NCBI GenBank assembly: GCA_937775265.1
Contig: CALKBV010000004.1
Location: forward strand, 124,001 to 188,000
Reading direction: 5' to 3'
Length of the DNA stretch: 64,000 nt
From: an uncultured Pseudomonadales bacterium
GTDB lineage: Bacteria > Pseudomonadota > Gammaproteobacteria > Pseudomonadales > Azotimanducaceae
Shown: in pieces, positions 50,176 to 58,867 of the stretch
How positions within the stretch are numbered: the stretch's first letter is position 1
Layout: every line of letters begins with the position of its first letter
Notes under the pieces: generated by a model
Databases searched by the model: none
What the model was told of the DNA's origin: nothing
What the model saw: the letters and a program-made list of their open reading frames with translations, nothing else
Program-made: the position numbers and the translations under genes

Positions 50176-51798
50176 ATCAACAACTATAACTATGACTACA
50201 TTATTGTAGGAGCAGGCTCTGCAGGCTGTGTAATGGCTAACCGCCTCTCTGAAAACCCAAATAACCGGGTACTGTTGCTGGAAGCAGGCGGCAACGACTT
50301 GCATCCTTATGTAGGAATGCCCAAAGGGATCGCGAAACTCGTCCAGCACCCTAGATTCACCTGGACGTTCCCCATCAAGCAACCTAGAAAACCAGGACTC
50401 CCGGCGACAGAGGTCTGGATTCGCGGTAAATCTTTGGGTGGATCCAGTTCTATCAACGGAATGATCTATTCCCGCGGGCATCCACAGGACTATGAAGAAT
50501 GGAACACCCTGGGCGGACCGGGTTGGGGCTGGGAAGATATTAAGGCCGTGTATCGCCAGATCGAGTCACATGAACTCGGGGAAGCTGATCACCGGGGAGG
50601 AGCCGGCCCGCTTCCGATATCAACGGGGCAATTCAGATACCCAATCGCCGAACAGCTGATCGAAGCAGGAGTCCAATTCGGTCTTGAGCGCAAAGAAGAC
50701 CTAAACGACGAGACTCTTGAAGGTGTCGGTTACTACAATCACAACATAAAAAACGGGCGCCGAATGAGCGCGTCTCGCGTTTTCCTGAAGCCTGCAATGA
50801 AACGCAGCAATCTCACCGTGGTAACCAGTGCCCACGCGCACAAAGTCAACTTTGTGGATGGCAGGGCTGTTAGCATCGATTGTGACGTTGGCGGTTCCCC
50901 AACGACATTTCAGTGTCGCGGAGAGATTATTCTCAGCGCGGGCGCCCTGCTTTCCCCAAAACTATTGCAGCTATCCGGTATCGGCCCGGCAGGCCTGCTT
51001 AACTCACTTGGCATCGACATTATTCATGATAGCCCCGACGTCGGGAGAAAGCTGAGAGAACACCTTGGGTTTTCCATGCCTCATCGATTAAAAAATGGCA
51101 AGGGTATCAATCATCGCTTCCGTGGGGCAGGCCTTGTAGCCAGCGTGCTGCAATACTACCTGACACATACCGGGCCAATGGCAACCGGGCCTTTTGAAAT
51201 AGGCGCATTTGTTCGTTCCATGCCTGGCGCAAATCGACCAGACACGCAGCTCTATTTGGGCGCCTTCAGCTATGGCAGATCAGACGACAATTTCCCTGTG
51301 CAATTGAACAAGCCGGACAGCCAGCCTGGTATTACTATTTATGGCCAACTGCTGAATCTGACGAGCGAAGGCGAAATTAGCATTGAAAGCGCTGATCCGA
51401 AAAAACCGCCGGCAATCAAGCCTAACTGGCTGAGCACAGACTATGACCAAAAAGCGGTTGTCGCGATGGTCCGCACCATGCGCAAGTATGCGCAACAACC
51501 CGCCGCAGCGAACTATTTTGGAGAGGAACTGATCCCCGGCGAAGATTGCCAAAGTGATGAACAAATTCTGGAAGCGGTACACCGCTTGTCCACCAGCGGA
51601 CTTCATGCCACCGGCTCCTGCCGAATGGGAAAGGACGAACAGTCCGTGGTCGACAACCAGCTCCGGGTTAGAGGGGTCGCTGGGCTTCGAGTGGCAGATT
51701 GCTCCATTATGCCCGCTCTACCCAGCGGCAATACCAACGCCCCGGCGATGGCAGTTGGCTGGCGGGCCAGCGAGATCATCCTGAATGGGAAAGTTTAA
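50176..51798 (+). CDS. GMC family oxidoreductase (copy 2), likely ATC start
   Basis: 540 residues if it begins at ATC 50176, six bases after GGAGG; no ATG, GTG or TTG exists upstream in frame, as TGA sits at 50170. The first canonical start, ATG 50233, would remove YDYIIVGAGSAGC, the FAD Rossmann motif, so it cannot be the true start. WIRGKSLGGSSSINGMIYSRG is the GMC signature, and the C-terminus has HATGSCRMG (catalytic His) and SGNTNAPAMAVGW. It should oxidise an alcohol with FAD. It is followed by an MFS transporter. Translation from AUC is rare, so a start-codon mutation or base error must be considered. Confidence 0.85.
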   Translation: MNNYNYDYIIVGAGSAGCVMANRLSENPNNRVLLLEAGGNDLHPYVGMPKGIAKLVQHPRFTWTFPIKQPRKPGLPATEVWIRGKSLGGSSSINGMIYSRGHPQDYEEWNTLGGPGWGWEDIKAVYRQIESHELGEADHRGGAGPLPISTGQFRYPIAEQLIEAGVQFGLERKEDLNDETLEGVGYYNHNIKNGRRMSASRVFLKPAMKRSNLTVVTSAHAHKVNFVDGRAVSIDCDVGGSPTTFQCRGEIILSAGALLSPKLLQLSGIGPAGLLNSLGIDIIHDSPDVGRKLREHLGFSMPHRLKNGKGINHRFRGAGLVASVLQYYLTHTGPMATGPFEIGAFVRSMPGANRPDTQLYLGAFSYGRSDDNFPVQLNKPDSQPGITIYGQLLNLTSEGEISIESADPKKPPAIKPNWLSTDYDQKAVVAMVRTMRKYAQQPAAANYFGEELIPGEDCQSDEQILEAVHRLSTSGLHATGSCRMGKDEQSVVDNQLRVRGVAGLRVADCSIMPALPSGNTNAPAMAVGWRASEIILNGKV

Positions 51799-51833
51799 TC
51801 CCACCTGCAACACAATATAAGGACAGCCAGACT

Positions 51834-53123
51834 ATCGATTCTCAACACCTTGTACGACAGCGATTTATCTTCATGACCGCGCTGATATTCGCTGGTGAAG
51901 CCGTTTACGCAATACCGTTTCATGTCACTCGCTTCTTCCGGCCAACAGTACTTGAAGTATTCGACCTGACAGCGACGGAACTGGGCGCAGCACAGGGCAT
52001 CTACGGCATCGTTGCCATGATCGCCTACTTCCCGGGTGGCCCACTGGCTGACCGGCTCCCTGCACGCAAGCTCCTTGCTTTCTCGCTCTGGTCAACCGCA
52101 CTGGGTGGGGTTTATATGACCACTTTCCCTGGCTACATCGGATCGATCTGGCTTTGGGCATTTTTTGGGATCACCACTATCCTGTTTTTTTGGGCGGCCC
52201 TGATCAGGGCGACTCGCGACTGGGGCGGCAACAATGCGCAGGGTAGGGCATACGGACTGCTGGATGGTGGTCGTGGACTATTGGCAGCCGCACTGGCATC
52301 AGCCGGTGTCATGATGTTCAGCCTGACATTCCCGGAAGATGCCGCAAATGCTTCCCTGCAGGAAAAACAGGACGCGCTGTTTCAGGTCATCTGGGGTTAC
52401 AACATCGTTACCGCACTGGCAGGTGTTTTTGTCTGGTTCGCCATCCCGGACACCCATCCATCTGAATCCAATGGCAAAGAACACGCACCCGGTGACACCA
52501 TTTCAAAGCACATCGTTGCGGTGCTTAGGATACCTGCGGTATGGATGCAGGCAGTCATCCTGGTTTGCGCTTACGTCGCCTACAAGGGATTTGATAACTA
52601 CTCACTGTTTGCTGTCGAGGCTTACGGAATGAACGAAGTCGATGCAGCGGCAATTGTGACCATTGGTGCCTGGCTTCGACCGGTTGCAGCGCTAGGCGCC
52701 GGCTTGCTCGGCGATCGATATAGTGTAACCCGGATGCTTGCTTTGTCTTTTCTGTTTTTGCTTGCCTCGGACCTGTTTTTCGCATTCACGACTCCCATTG
52801 CGGGCGCAGCCGGGATTCTTCTCGGCAACATCCTGATAGGGTCAACGGCGATATTCGCCATGCGAGGCTTGTATTTCGCGTTGTTCGAGGAAGCGAAGGT
52901 CCCAGTCATCATGACTGGCACCGCAGTTGGTCTTGTCTCGGTCGTCGGGTATACACCAGACATCTTCGTAGCACTGGTCGCCGGCATCATGATCGATGCC
53001 AACCCCGGTGCTACAGGCCATCAACACTTCTTCGTGTTTCTCTCGGCGTTTGCAGCGATCGGTCTTGCGGTCAGCTTAACCCTGATGCGTTTATTGCATC
53101 GGAATAAAGCTGCCCAAAACTAA
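51834..53123 (+). CDS. MFS transporter, start uncertain
   Basis: 429 residues if read from ATC 51834 (AAGGA ten bases upstream), 416 if from ATG 51873. A longer frame from 51699 overlaps the GMC gene and is rejected. RFIFMTALIFAGEAVYAIPFHVTRFFRPT is TM1 and YFPGGPLADRLPARKLLAFSLWSTALGG contains the loop 2-3 motif with ADRLPARK. A further half-repeat (RPVAALGAGLLGDRYSVTRM) is present near residue 290. About 12 helices. It is 35 bases downstream of the GMC enzyme and could import its substrate. The true start is unresolved. Confidence 0.8.
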   Translation: MDSQHLVRQRFIFMTALIFAGEAVYAIPFHVTRFFRPTVLEVFDLTATELGAAQGIYGIVAMIAYFPGGPLADRLPARKLLAFSLWSTALGGVYMTTFPGYIGSIWLWAFFGITTILFFWAALIRATRDWGGNNAQGRAYGLLDGGRGLLAAALASAGVMMFSLTFPEDAANASLQEKQDALFQVIWGYNIVTALAGVFVWFAIPDTHPSESNGKEHAPGDTISKHIVAVLRIPAVWMQAVILVCAYVAYKGFDNYSLFAVEAYGMNEVDAAAIVTIGAWLRPVAALGAGLLGDRYSVTRMLALSFLFLLASDLFFAFTTPIAGAAGILLGNILIGSTAIFAMRGLYFALFEEAKVPVIMTGTAVGLVSVVGYTPDIFVALVAGIMIDANPGATGHQHFFVFLSAFAAIGLAVSLTLMRLLHRNKAAQN

Positions 53124-53275
53124 TCCTGTTCCATCGACCAGGTTTTGCTGGTCAGGCGCGCCAATTCCCACTCGGACAGGGACTCATCTATTTCATGATA
53201 TTGCAGAGGTTGTTTCATTTCTGCTGTTTCAACACCGTTAATCGCTGGGATTGGTTGTACCTGTGGCATAGACAT
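53120..53275 (-). CDS. Small 51-residue ORF, unknown
   Basis: Too short for most gene finders. ATG 53275 has AAAGG eight bases upstream. The product is polar and acidic, with a well-formed helix at the C-terminus (ESLSEWELARLTSKTWSMEQD). It overlaps the MFS stop by three bases on the opposite strand. No family recognised, and it could be a chance frame. Confidence 0.35.
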   Translation of the reverse strand: MSMPQVQPIPAINGVETAEMKQPLQYHEIDESLSEWELARLTSKTWSMEQD

Positions 53276-53406
53276 GATGTGCGCCTTTCGTGATCAGAGT
53301 GTGTCGCCAATTCAGACAGGAGCAATTTATCAGCAGTGACAGGAATCGATTAGGGAATAACTAGAAATCAATAGATTCCAGTTTGGAAAGGGTTACTTCG
53401 AGAAGA

Positions 53407-54090
53407 CTACCTTTTGAAGTGACGAATTAGACCCTTGCAGGGTTGGCCGCCCTGCACAACGGGCGCTGCTTTTAAATCCGACTGAACAAATCCTAGAGCC
53501 AGCATGGCATTGCTAAACTTCGCAGTATTCCCCCTTCCAGGATCGACAATAATGACTTCACATTTCTCTTTGGCATGTCGGTTAACGAACCCGGACAGCA
53601 GAATGGCGTGATCCGGCTGATAGAGAATATCGCTGCCAACGATCAGGTCAAACTCTCCTAGACTGGTATCCTCCTGTTCCCAACCTGCGCGTACAAACGG
53701 GATGCTGCGTCCTTCATTTAGGTCAACATTCAACTGAAGGTAGGCGTTGGCCTCCGGGTGATGATCTGTTGCCGTGATATCCGCAATCCTGGAATTCAAC
53801 ATCAGGCTCGTTAGCCCCACTCCGCAGCCGACCTCCAGGATACGCTTGTCCTTAATATCAAATGTTTCCATCAACCGCGCAAGAACCTGTGAAGATTCCC
53901 AGATAACGCCAAACAGAGGCCATATCGCTTCTGGAACACCCAGTTTCCGGGCGACACCATTTGGATCGCTGAATTGCTGTGTATCACGCAGCGTTCTTAC
54001 ATGGATATCTGACCCTTCAAACTCAATTGTCTGGTATCGATACCTTAATTGGCTGGGTTCAGGGATAGGGTAGCGTCTTAAAGAGGTGAT
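53407..54090 (-). CDS. Class I SAM methyltransferase (METTL21/PF10294-like), start unresolved
   Basis: The canonical-start frame begins at TTG 53874 and gives only 155 residues (ILEVGCGVGLTSLMLNSR, the SAM-binding motif I; IVGSDILYQPD, motif IV region). The open frame continues upstream to ATC 54088-54090, giving 227 residues, the usual family size. The added part, RRYPIPEPSQL, then EAIWPLFGVIWESSQVLARLM, matches the W-P...LA-R segment that precedes motif I in METTL21-like protein-lysine methyltransferases. So the true start lies upstream and is not ATG, GTG or TTG. Substrate unknown. Confidence 0.7.
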   Translation of the reverse strand: MTSLRRYPIPEPSQLRYRYQTIEFEGSDIHVRTLRDTQQFSDPNGVARKLGVPEAIWPLFGVIWESSQVLARLMETFDIKDKRILEVGCGVGLTSLMLNSRIADITATDHHPEANAYLQLNVDLNEGRSIPFVRAGWEQEDTSLGEFDLIVGSDILYQPDHAILLSGFVNRHAKEKCEVIIVDPGRGNTAKFSNAMLALGFVQSDLKAAPVVQGGQPCKGLIRHFKR

Positions 54091-54381
54091 TCACCCTACT
54101 ACTTGCCTCTCGCGATTGCGACCTATTGACCACCCTGGCGCCAATATTCCTTGCTTTACGCGATTTGGCACCCTAGACTGCGCGCGCTGATCTGTGATCG
54201 GCCACGTCATGTTGATTTGATAGCACTGGGTACCCCAGTCGCCCCTCACCTCGAGGCCAGCCAGGCTTGTAACGCCACTGCCTCAACTCTTTATGCCGTC
54301 CAGCGCATTCGTGCGCCCTAACATCGCAATAACTGCGGTGAATTACATCATTGCGCCCGTAAAATGGCGCCAGGAAAGAAT
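54091..54381 (+). other. Intergenic region upstream of rhlE
   Basis: No gene is seen in 290 bases. The clearest structure is ACTGGG/CCCAGT (54225-54239, 3-base loop). The last 150 bases must contain the rhlE promoter, but I see no convincing -10/-35 pair. Confidence 0.3.
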
Positions 54382-55710
54382 ATGAGTTTTAATGAACTTG
54401 GCTTGTCCGAGCCACTACTAAAAGCGATATCCGATAGCGGATATACAGAGCCAACCGCCATCCAATCAGCGGCGATTGGGCCAGTCCTCTCAGGAAAAGA
54501 CCTGATGGCATCTGCTCAAACCGGAACCGGTAAGACCGCAGCCTTCACGCTACCACTACTGGAAAAGCTAGGCCAACTAGACAATCCCGGCAATCACCCG
54601 CGTGTTTTGATTATCACACCAACACGCGAACTCGCGGCCCAGATCGAAGCATCTGCAAACACCTACGGGAAGCACACGACGCTTCAATCACTGGCTGTGT
54701 TTGGCGGCGTCAAGATAGGACCACAGATCAAGAAATTGCGTCAGGGTATCGACATACTTGTAGCGACCCCTGGTCGCCTGCTAGATCTGAGTCAACAGGG
54801 AGCCGTAAACCTTAAGCACGTCGACGTGCTGGTACTTGATGAAGCAGACCGCATGCTGGATATGGGATTCATTCCTGATATCAAGCGCATCCAGAAGCTG
54901 CTGCCCGAGAACAAGCAAACGCTGATGTTCTCAGCGACCTACTCTCCAGAAATCAGAAAACTGGCCCACGACTATCTGTCAAACCCGGTTGAGGTCAATG
55001 TCACGCCAAAAAATGCCGCTGCCCATACCGTCGAACAGGTCCTGCACCCGGTAGACAAGAGACGGAAATCCGAACTGCTTCAGCATCTGGTGCACTTGAA
55101 CAACTGGTCACAGGCTCTTGTTTTTTCGAAAACCAAGCACGGAGCGAACAAACTCACTCGCGATCTGGTGAAGACAGGCGTTCGTGCGGCGGCCATTCAT
55201 GGCAACAAAAGTCAGGCCCAAAGAACCAAAGCACTTGAAGACTTCAAACGCGGCAAGGTTGAAATACTCGTGGCTACTGATATCGCCTCTAGGGGAATCG
55301 ATATCTCTGAGCTGCCAATGGTGATCAATTTTGATTTACCTCATGTGCCAGAAGACTATGTCCACCGTATCGGCAGAACCGGTCGGGCGGGAACGACAGG
55401 CAATGCCATCTCTCTTGTCTGCGCAGACGAATCCAAACAGCTTCGGGATATTGAACGAGTAATCAAAAAACCTCTGGAGCGTGTCGAGATAGAGGGTTTC
55501 GAGCCTGATCATGTTCTGCCACTGTCCAGCGCCGGTCACGATCGATCAGGAAACAATTCTGGCTTTTCAAAGAACAATGGTTCGAGGGGAAATGGTTCGA
55601 GAGGGAATGGTTCGAGAGGGAATGGCTCAAACGGCAATAGCCGAAATCGTCCCAGGCGCAATCGAAATTCATCTTCGAGCTCTAGAACAAACAAGCAAGC
55701 GACCGCTTAG
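54382..55710 (+). CDS. rhlE: ATP-dependent RNA helicase RhlE
   Basis: 442 residues from ATG 54382 (AGGAAAG five bases upstream; an ATG at 54364 is less well placed). FNELGLSEPLLKAISDSGYTEPTAIQ is the Q motif region typical of RhlE, SAQTGTGKTAAFTLPLLEKL is Walker A, then DEADRMLDMGF, SAT and HRIGRTGRAGTTG. The tail is a low-complexity Gly/Asn/Arg/Ser stretch built partly from 15-bp tandem repeats, as usual in RhlE. Role: RNA remodelling, ribosome maturation and mRNA turnover. A terminator follows. Confidence 0.92.
   Translation: MSFNELGLSEPLLKAISDSGYTEPTAIQSAAIGPVLSGKDLMASAQTGTGKTAAFTLPLLEKLGQLDNPGNHPRVLIITPTRELAAQIEASANTYGKHTTLQSLAVFGGVKIGPQIKKLRQGIDILVATPGRLLDLSQQGAVNLKHVDVLVLDEADRMLDMGFIPDIKRIQKLLPENKQTLMFSATYSPEIRKLAHDYLSNPVEVNVTPKNAAAHTVEQVLHPVDKRRKSELLQHLVHLNNWSQALVFSKTKHGANKLTRDLVKTGVRAAAIHGNKSQAQRTKALEDFKRGKVEILVATDIASRGIDISELPMVINFDLPHVPEDYVHRIGRTGRAGTTGNAISLVCADESKQLRDIERVIKKPLERVEIEGFEPDHVLPLSSAGHDRSGNNSGFSKNNGSRGNGSRGNGSRGNGSNGNSRNRPRRNRNSSSSSRTNKQATA
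55576..55635 (+). repeat. 15-bp tandem repeat in the rhlE tail (four units)
   Basis: Four units of 15 bases starting AATGG (55576, 55591, 55606, 55621); units two and three are identical and the fourth has diverged. They encode N-G-S-R-G repeats in the RNA-binding tail. In-frame slippage could change the length. Confidence 0.75.
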
Positions 55711-55830
55711 TAATGTAGTTACATCAAGCTTGTCTGCGGGAAAGGGGTGGCGCGCTTACTTGGGTATCTTCTTCTAAATAAGTCGGCGCCCTGGATTTTT
55801 TCTTTCAGAAGTTAACACCACAATTACACA

Positions 55831-55860
55831 GGGGCCCCTTGAACAAAGGGGGCTATTTTT
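55831..55860 (+). terminator. Intrinsic terminator after rhlE
   Basis: CCCCTT (55835-55840) pairs with AAGGGG (55846-55851) around GAACA, followed by TATTTTT (54-60 in the same line). It lies 120 bases after the rhlE stop. The reverse orientation also has an A-rich side, but the T-run favours the plus strand. Confidence 0.6.
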
Positions 55861-55874
55861 GAATCCGCCCGCTT

Positions 55875-56069
55875 TCAGTTCTTTTCCCCCATAAAACCAG
55901 AAGGGTAAATATACTCTTCATCGATCTCATAGTAGCTTTTCATTGACCCTGATCCGAGAAACGCAACGGTCGAATCGTTCGACATTGCCTGGATATAACG
56001 CAGTTTAGCCCCGAATAGGTTTTTGCAAAGATCGTATAGCAAAGCCCAACAGAAGAAGCGTATCATCAT
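55875..56069 (-). CDS. Small 64-residue ORF, unknown
   Basis: ATG 56069 with GAGGA ten bases upstream. The N-terminus has a short hydrophobic/aromatic helix (IRFFCWALLYDLCKNLFG), the C-terminus an acidic tyrosine-rich segment (SYYEIDEEYIYPSGFMG) that looks like real protein. No family recognised. It starts 78 bases from the divergent tag gene. It could be a genuine small protein or a remnant. Confidence 0.4.
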   Translation of the reverse strand: MMIRFFCWALLYDLCKNLFGAKLRYIQAMSNDSTVAFLGSGSMKSYYEIDEEYIYPSGFMGEKN

Positions 56070-56147
56070 GGCGAATCAATCCTCGGATCGTCGGACAAAG
56101 ATGTTCAGATGGCGAACGATGCGCTCAAAAACATGACCACCTAAATA

Positions 56148-56819
56148 ATGACTTTTAAACAGATTTACACTCGCGCGGTTAATAGAAAAGGTGGACAGGA
56201 ACTTGCTGCTTCGCTGCCCAAGGTGAAATCTCGTCAGGCTCTTATAAGAGCCACTGATGATTCCTATTTGTCCGAAATGACCAAATGTGTATTTCGATCA
56301 GGGTTCGTTTGGAAGATTGTCGAGAACAAATGGTCCAACTTCGAGACTGCGTTCGTAGGGTTTAACCCCAAAGCAATCGCCAATTTCAGTGATGAACGAC
56401 TGGAATCCCTGGCCCAGGACACATCAATCATCAGAAACATGACAAAAATTTTGGCGACCCGGGAAAACGCAAAGTTTATCCTGGACGCTAATTCCGAACA
56501 CAAAACCTTTGGTCGGTTTCTGGCTGACTGGCCAGAAGATGACATCGTCGGCCTGCTACTTTATCTGAAGAAACATGGCAGCCGACTCGGGGGACACACG
56601 GGACAATACTTCCTTCGGTTTGTTGGCAAGGACACCTTCATGTTCAGTAAGGATGTCGTCACTGTTCTGGTCGCCGAAGGAGTAGTTGATAAAGAACCAA
56701 CCAGCCAACGCGCATTGCGAGCAACGCAGGAAGCCTTTAATAACTGGAGGGAAGAAACAGGGTTGCCGTACAGTCACCTGAGCCGAATCATGGCTGCTTC
56801 GGTTGGCCCGCCTATCTGA
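56148..56819 (+). CDS. tag: DNA-3-methyladenine glycosylase I (Tag-type)
   Basis: 223 residues. EMTKCVFRSGFVWKIVENKW, DERLESLAQDTSIIRNMTKILATRENAKF and GGHTGQYFLRFVGKDTFMFSKDVV match a Tag-family branch of HhH base-excision glycosylases that lacks the usual N-terminal zinc-binding segment. It removes 3-methyladenine from alkylated DNA. The C-terminal helix EETGLPYSHLSRIMAASVG is typical of this branch. ATG at 56148 has no strong binding site. Cytoplasmic DNA repair, unlinked to neighbours. Confidence 0.85.
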   Translation: MTFKQIYTRAVNRKGGQELAASLPKVKSRQALIRATDDSYLSEMTKCVFRSGFVWKIVENKWSNFETAFVGFNPKAIANFSDERLESLAQDTSIIRNMTKILATRENAKFILDANSEHKTFGRFLADWPEDDIVGLLLYLKKHGSRLGGHTGQYFLRFVGKDTFMFSKDVVTVLVAEGVVDKEPTSQRALRATQEAFNNWREETGLPYSHLSRIMAASVGPPI

Positions 56820-56917
56820 ATAGAACGTGATTTCATCCCCGGCACCAGTTAACGTCTGGTCGAAACCCTCTTTGTCATTCTCTCGGTTGCGCTTTCCTCA
56901 GTGGTATCGCGAATCAC

Positions 56918-58774
56918 CTATTTACCTGAATCGAACAGGTAGGGCTCCAGCGATGCCTGCGCTTCGATACGAATTTTATGCCAGGTACCCCCACCGTAAT
57001 AAGCCAGACTCCCCGGCTCCGCATCGCCCTCACCGTTGTAATAGGAAATGCAGTCGCGCAGCGGCGCAGAATTGATATCAGCATTTCGACAATGTGCTGC
57101 ATACCGATCCTCTGGCTCTTTGCGAACATCAACTATCTTCACTCCCTGCTCTCGCATGGTCGACAACATCCAAACAATGTAATCACCATGCTCTTCGATA
57201 GCATTGGTGAAATTGAAACTTCCTCCACCGCCTTGCGGACCCGAAACGATAAACAGGTTCGGGAACCCATGACTGTGAATACCAAGGAAAGTTTTTGTCC
57301 CCTCCGATTGCCACTTACCATTTAACGTCTGACCATCACGACCCTCAATCATGTTGAACGTTGAGGTCGCCATCCACTGAAACCCGGTAGCGTAGATCAA
57401 AACATCCAGCGGGTACTCTACCCCATCGTGCACAATGCCGTGTTCCGTGATCTCACGAACGCCAAGGGGCGCAGTATCTACTAGCGTGACATTAGGTCTA
57501 TTGAATGCCGGCAGATACTCATCATGAAACGTCGGCCGCTTGCACCCGTAAGGATAATAGGGTTTTAGAGAGGCAGCCGTTTCTGGGTCTTCTACTATCG
57601 CATCCACTCTGCCCCTGATCTGTTCCATAATCCGGAAGTTGGATTCAAGATTCTTCTGGATCATTTCTTCAGGGGACAACTTTTCTGAATGTTGCTTACG
57701 CTCCTTGAAATCCGGTACCTTACCGGCAAGGTAGTCATCATTCGCCTTGATGGCAGTTCGACCTCCAGATATCTTGGCGAACCTCGCTCGCCGGGCCTTT
57801 GCCCAACCTGGCTCGTCCGCCCAGGTCAGCCTTTCTTCCTGCGTTGTTTCCCTTTGGTCTCTTACATCGACGGACGACGGTGTCCTCTGGAACACATGAA
57901 GTTCACCCACAATTTTAGCCAGTTCCGGCACAGCCTGCACTGCAGTTGCACCTGTGCCGATAATCCCCACGCGCTTGCCTTCCAAGTCCACATGATAGTT
58001 CCAACGCGAGGTGTGGAAGGAATCCCCCTGGTATTTCTCCATGCCCTTAATTCGCGCCAGCTTTGGTGTTGTCAAAATCCCGTTGGCCAGGATGACGTAT
58101 CGAGCTTTCATCGAGTCGCCGCGGTCTGTGTGAACAGACCAACGACCGGACGATTCGTTCCAGACCGTTTTTTCAACCGTTGTATGGAAAAGACAATGGT
58201 CATAAAAGCCAAATTTCTCTGCCATTTTCTGGCAGTACTCCAGAATTTCAAATCCTGAGGCGAACTTCATCGAAGGGACGTAACCCATCTCTTCGAGTAA
58301 AGGCAGGTAGCTGTATGCTTCAACGTCGCAGGCGATACCCGGGTATCTATTCCAATACCAGGTACCTCCAACATCACCACCTTTTTCACAGAAGCGAACA
58401 TCGTTAAACCCCGCTTGCCGCAATTTGTGCCATAGCAGCAAGCCTGCAAACCCAGCGCCTACAACCAGAATTTCGCACTCATCATCGAGTAATTCCCGCT
58501 CAACAGGATCAGCTGAATATACGTCCTCCAGGTACCTGCTGAAATCCCCTTCCATGGGCATATAATCCGCAACACCACGTCTTGCCTCTTTGAAATCCCG
58601 ATACCTGGCCTGTTCTTCCGCATTGAAAACAGCGCCAGCCGGAGGCTCAGGTAAATCCTTCAGTGCCTGGTCATCAACAACGGCGTAACCACGGCCGGCA
58701 ATCTTGTTAGTCGCTACGGCCGCTCTAGTGTTAAATGTTTTAAGTCCTGTTTCCTGGTCTATCTGAATCGCCAT
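56918..58774 (-). CDS. Baeyer-Villiger-type flavin monooxygenase, CPDMO-like
   Basis: 618 residues from ATG 58774 (AGGA four to five bases upstream); a longer frame to 58876 would add an unrelated, Cys/His-rich tail. EILVVGAGFAGLLLWHKLRQAG is the FAD motif, KGGDVGGTWYWNRYPGIACDVEAYSY is the FAD/substrate segment, YQGDSFHTSRWNYH fits the BVMO fingerprint with Tyr for Phe, and IIGTGATAVQAVPELA is the NADPH Rossmann motif. An N-terminal extension of about 100 residues resembles cyclopentadecanone/PAMO-type enzymes. Substrate unknown. Divergent from the sterol desaturase-type gene. Confidence 0.9.
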   Translation of the reverse strand: MAIQIDQETGLKTFNTRAAVATNKIAGRGYAVVDDQALKDLPEPPAGAVFNAEEQARYRDFKEARRGVADYMPMEGDFSRYLEDVYSADPVERELLDDECEILVVGAGFAGLLLWHKLRQAGFNDVRFCEKGGDVGGTWYWNRYPGIACDVEAYSYLPLLEEMGYVPSMKFASGFEILEYCQKMAEKFGFYDHCLFHTTVEKTVWNESSGRWSVHTDRGDSMKARYVILANGILTTPKLARIKGMEKYQGDSFHTSRWNYHVDLEGKRVGIIGTGATAVQAVPELAKIVGELHVFQRTPSSVDVRDQRETTQEERLTWADEPGWAKARRARFAKISGGRTAIKANDDYLAGKVPDFKERKQHSEKLSPEEMIQKNLESNFRIMEQIRGRVDAIVEDPETAASLKPYYPYGCKRPTFHDEYLPAFNRPNVTLVDTAPLGVREITEHGIVHDGVEYPLDVLIYATGFQWMATSTFNMIEGRDGQTLNGKWQSEGTKTFLGIHSHGFPNLFIVSGPQGGGGSFNFTNAIEEHGDYIVWMLSTMREQGVKIVDVRKEPEDRYAAHCRNADINSAPLRDCISYYNGEGDAEPGSLAYYGGGTWHKIRIEAQASLEPYLFDSGK

Positions 58775-58867
58775 ATGGTCCTGCTCTGATAAATGATGAA
58801 TGCCACATGGGCACCGAGTGCAATGATTGAATAAACCAGAGAGAGCGCTCCCCGTCAAATAACCCTG

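Noticed and set aside
51699..51833. MFS start at 51699 overlapping the GMC gene
   Set aside because: The added 45 residues are a shifted reading of the GMC C-terminus and have no transporter character.
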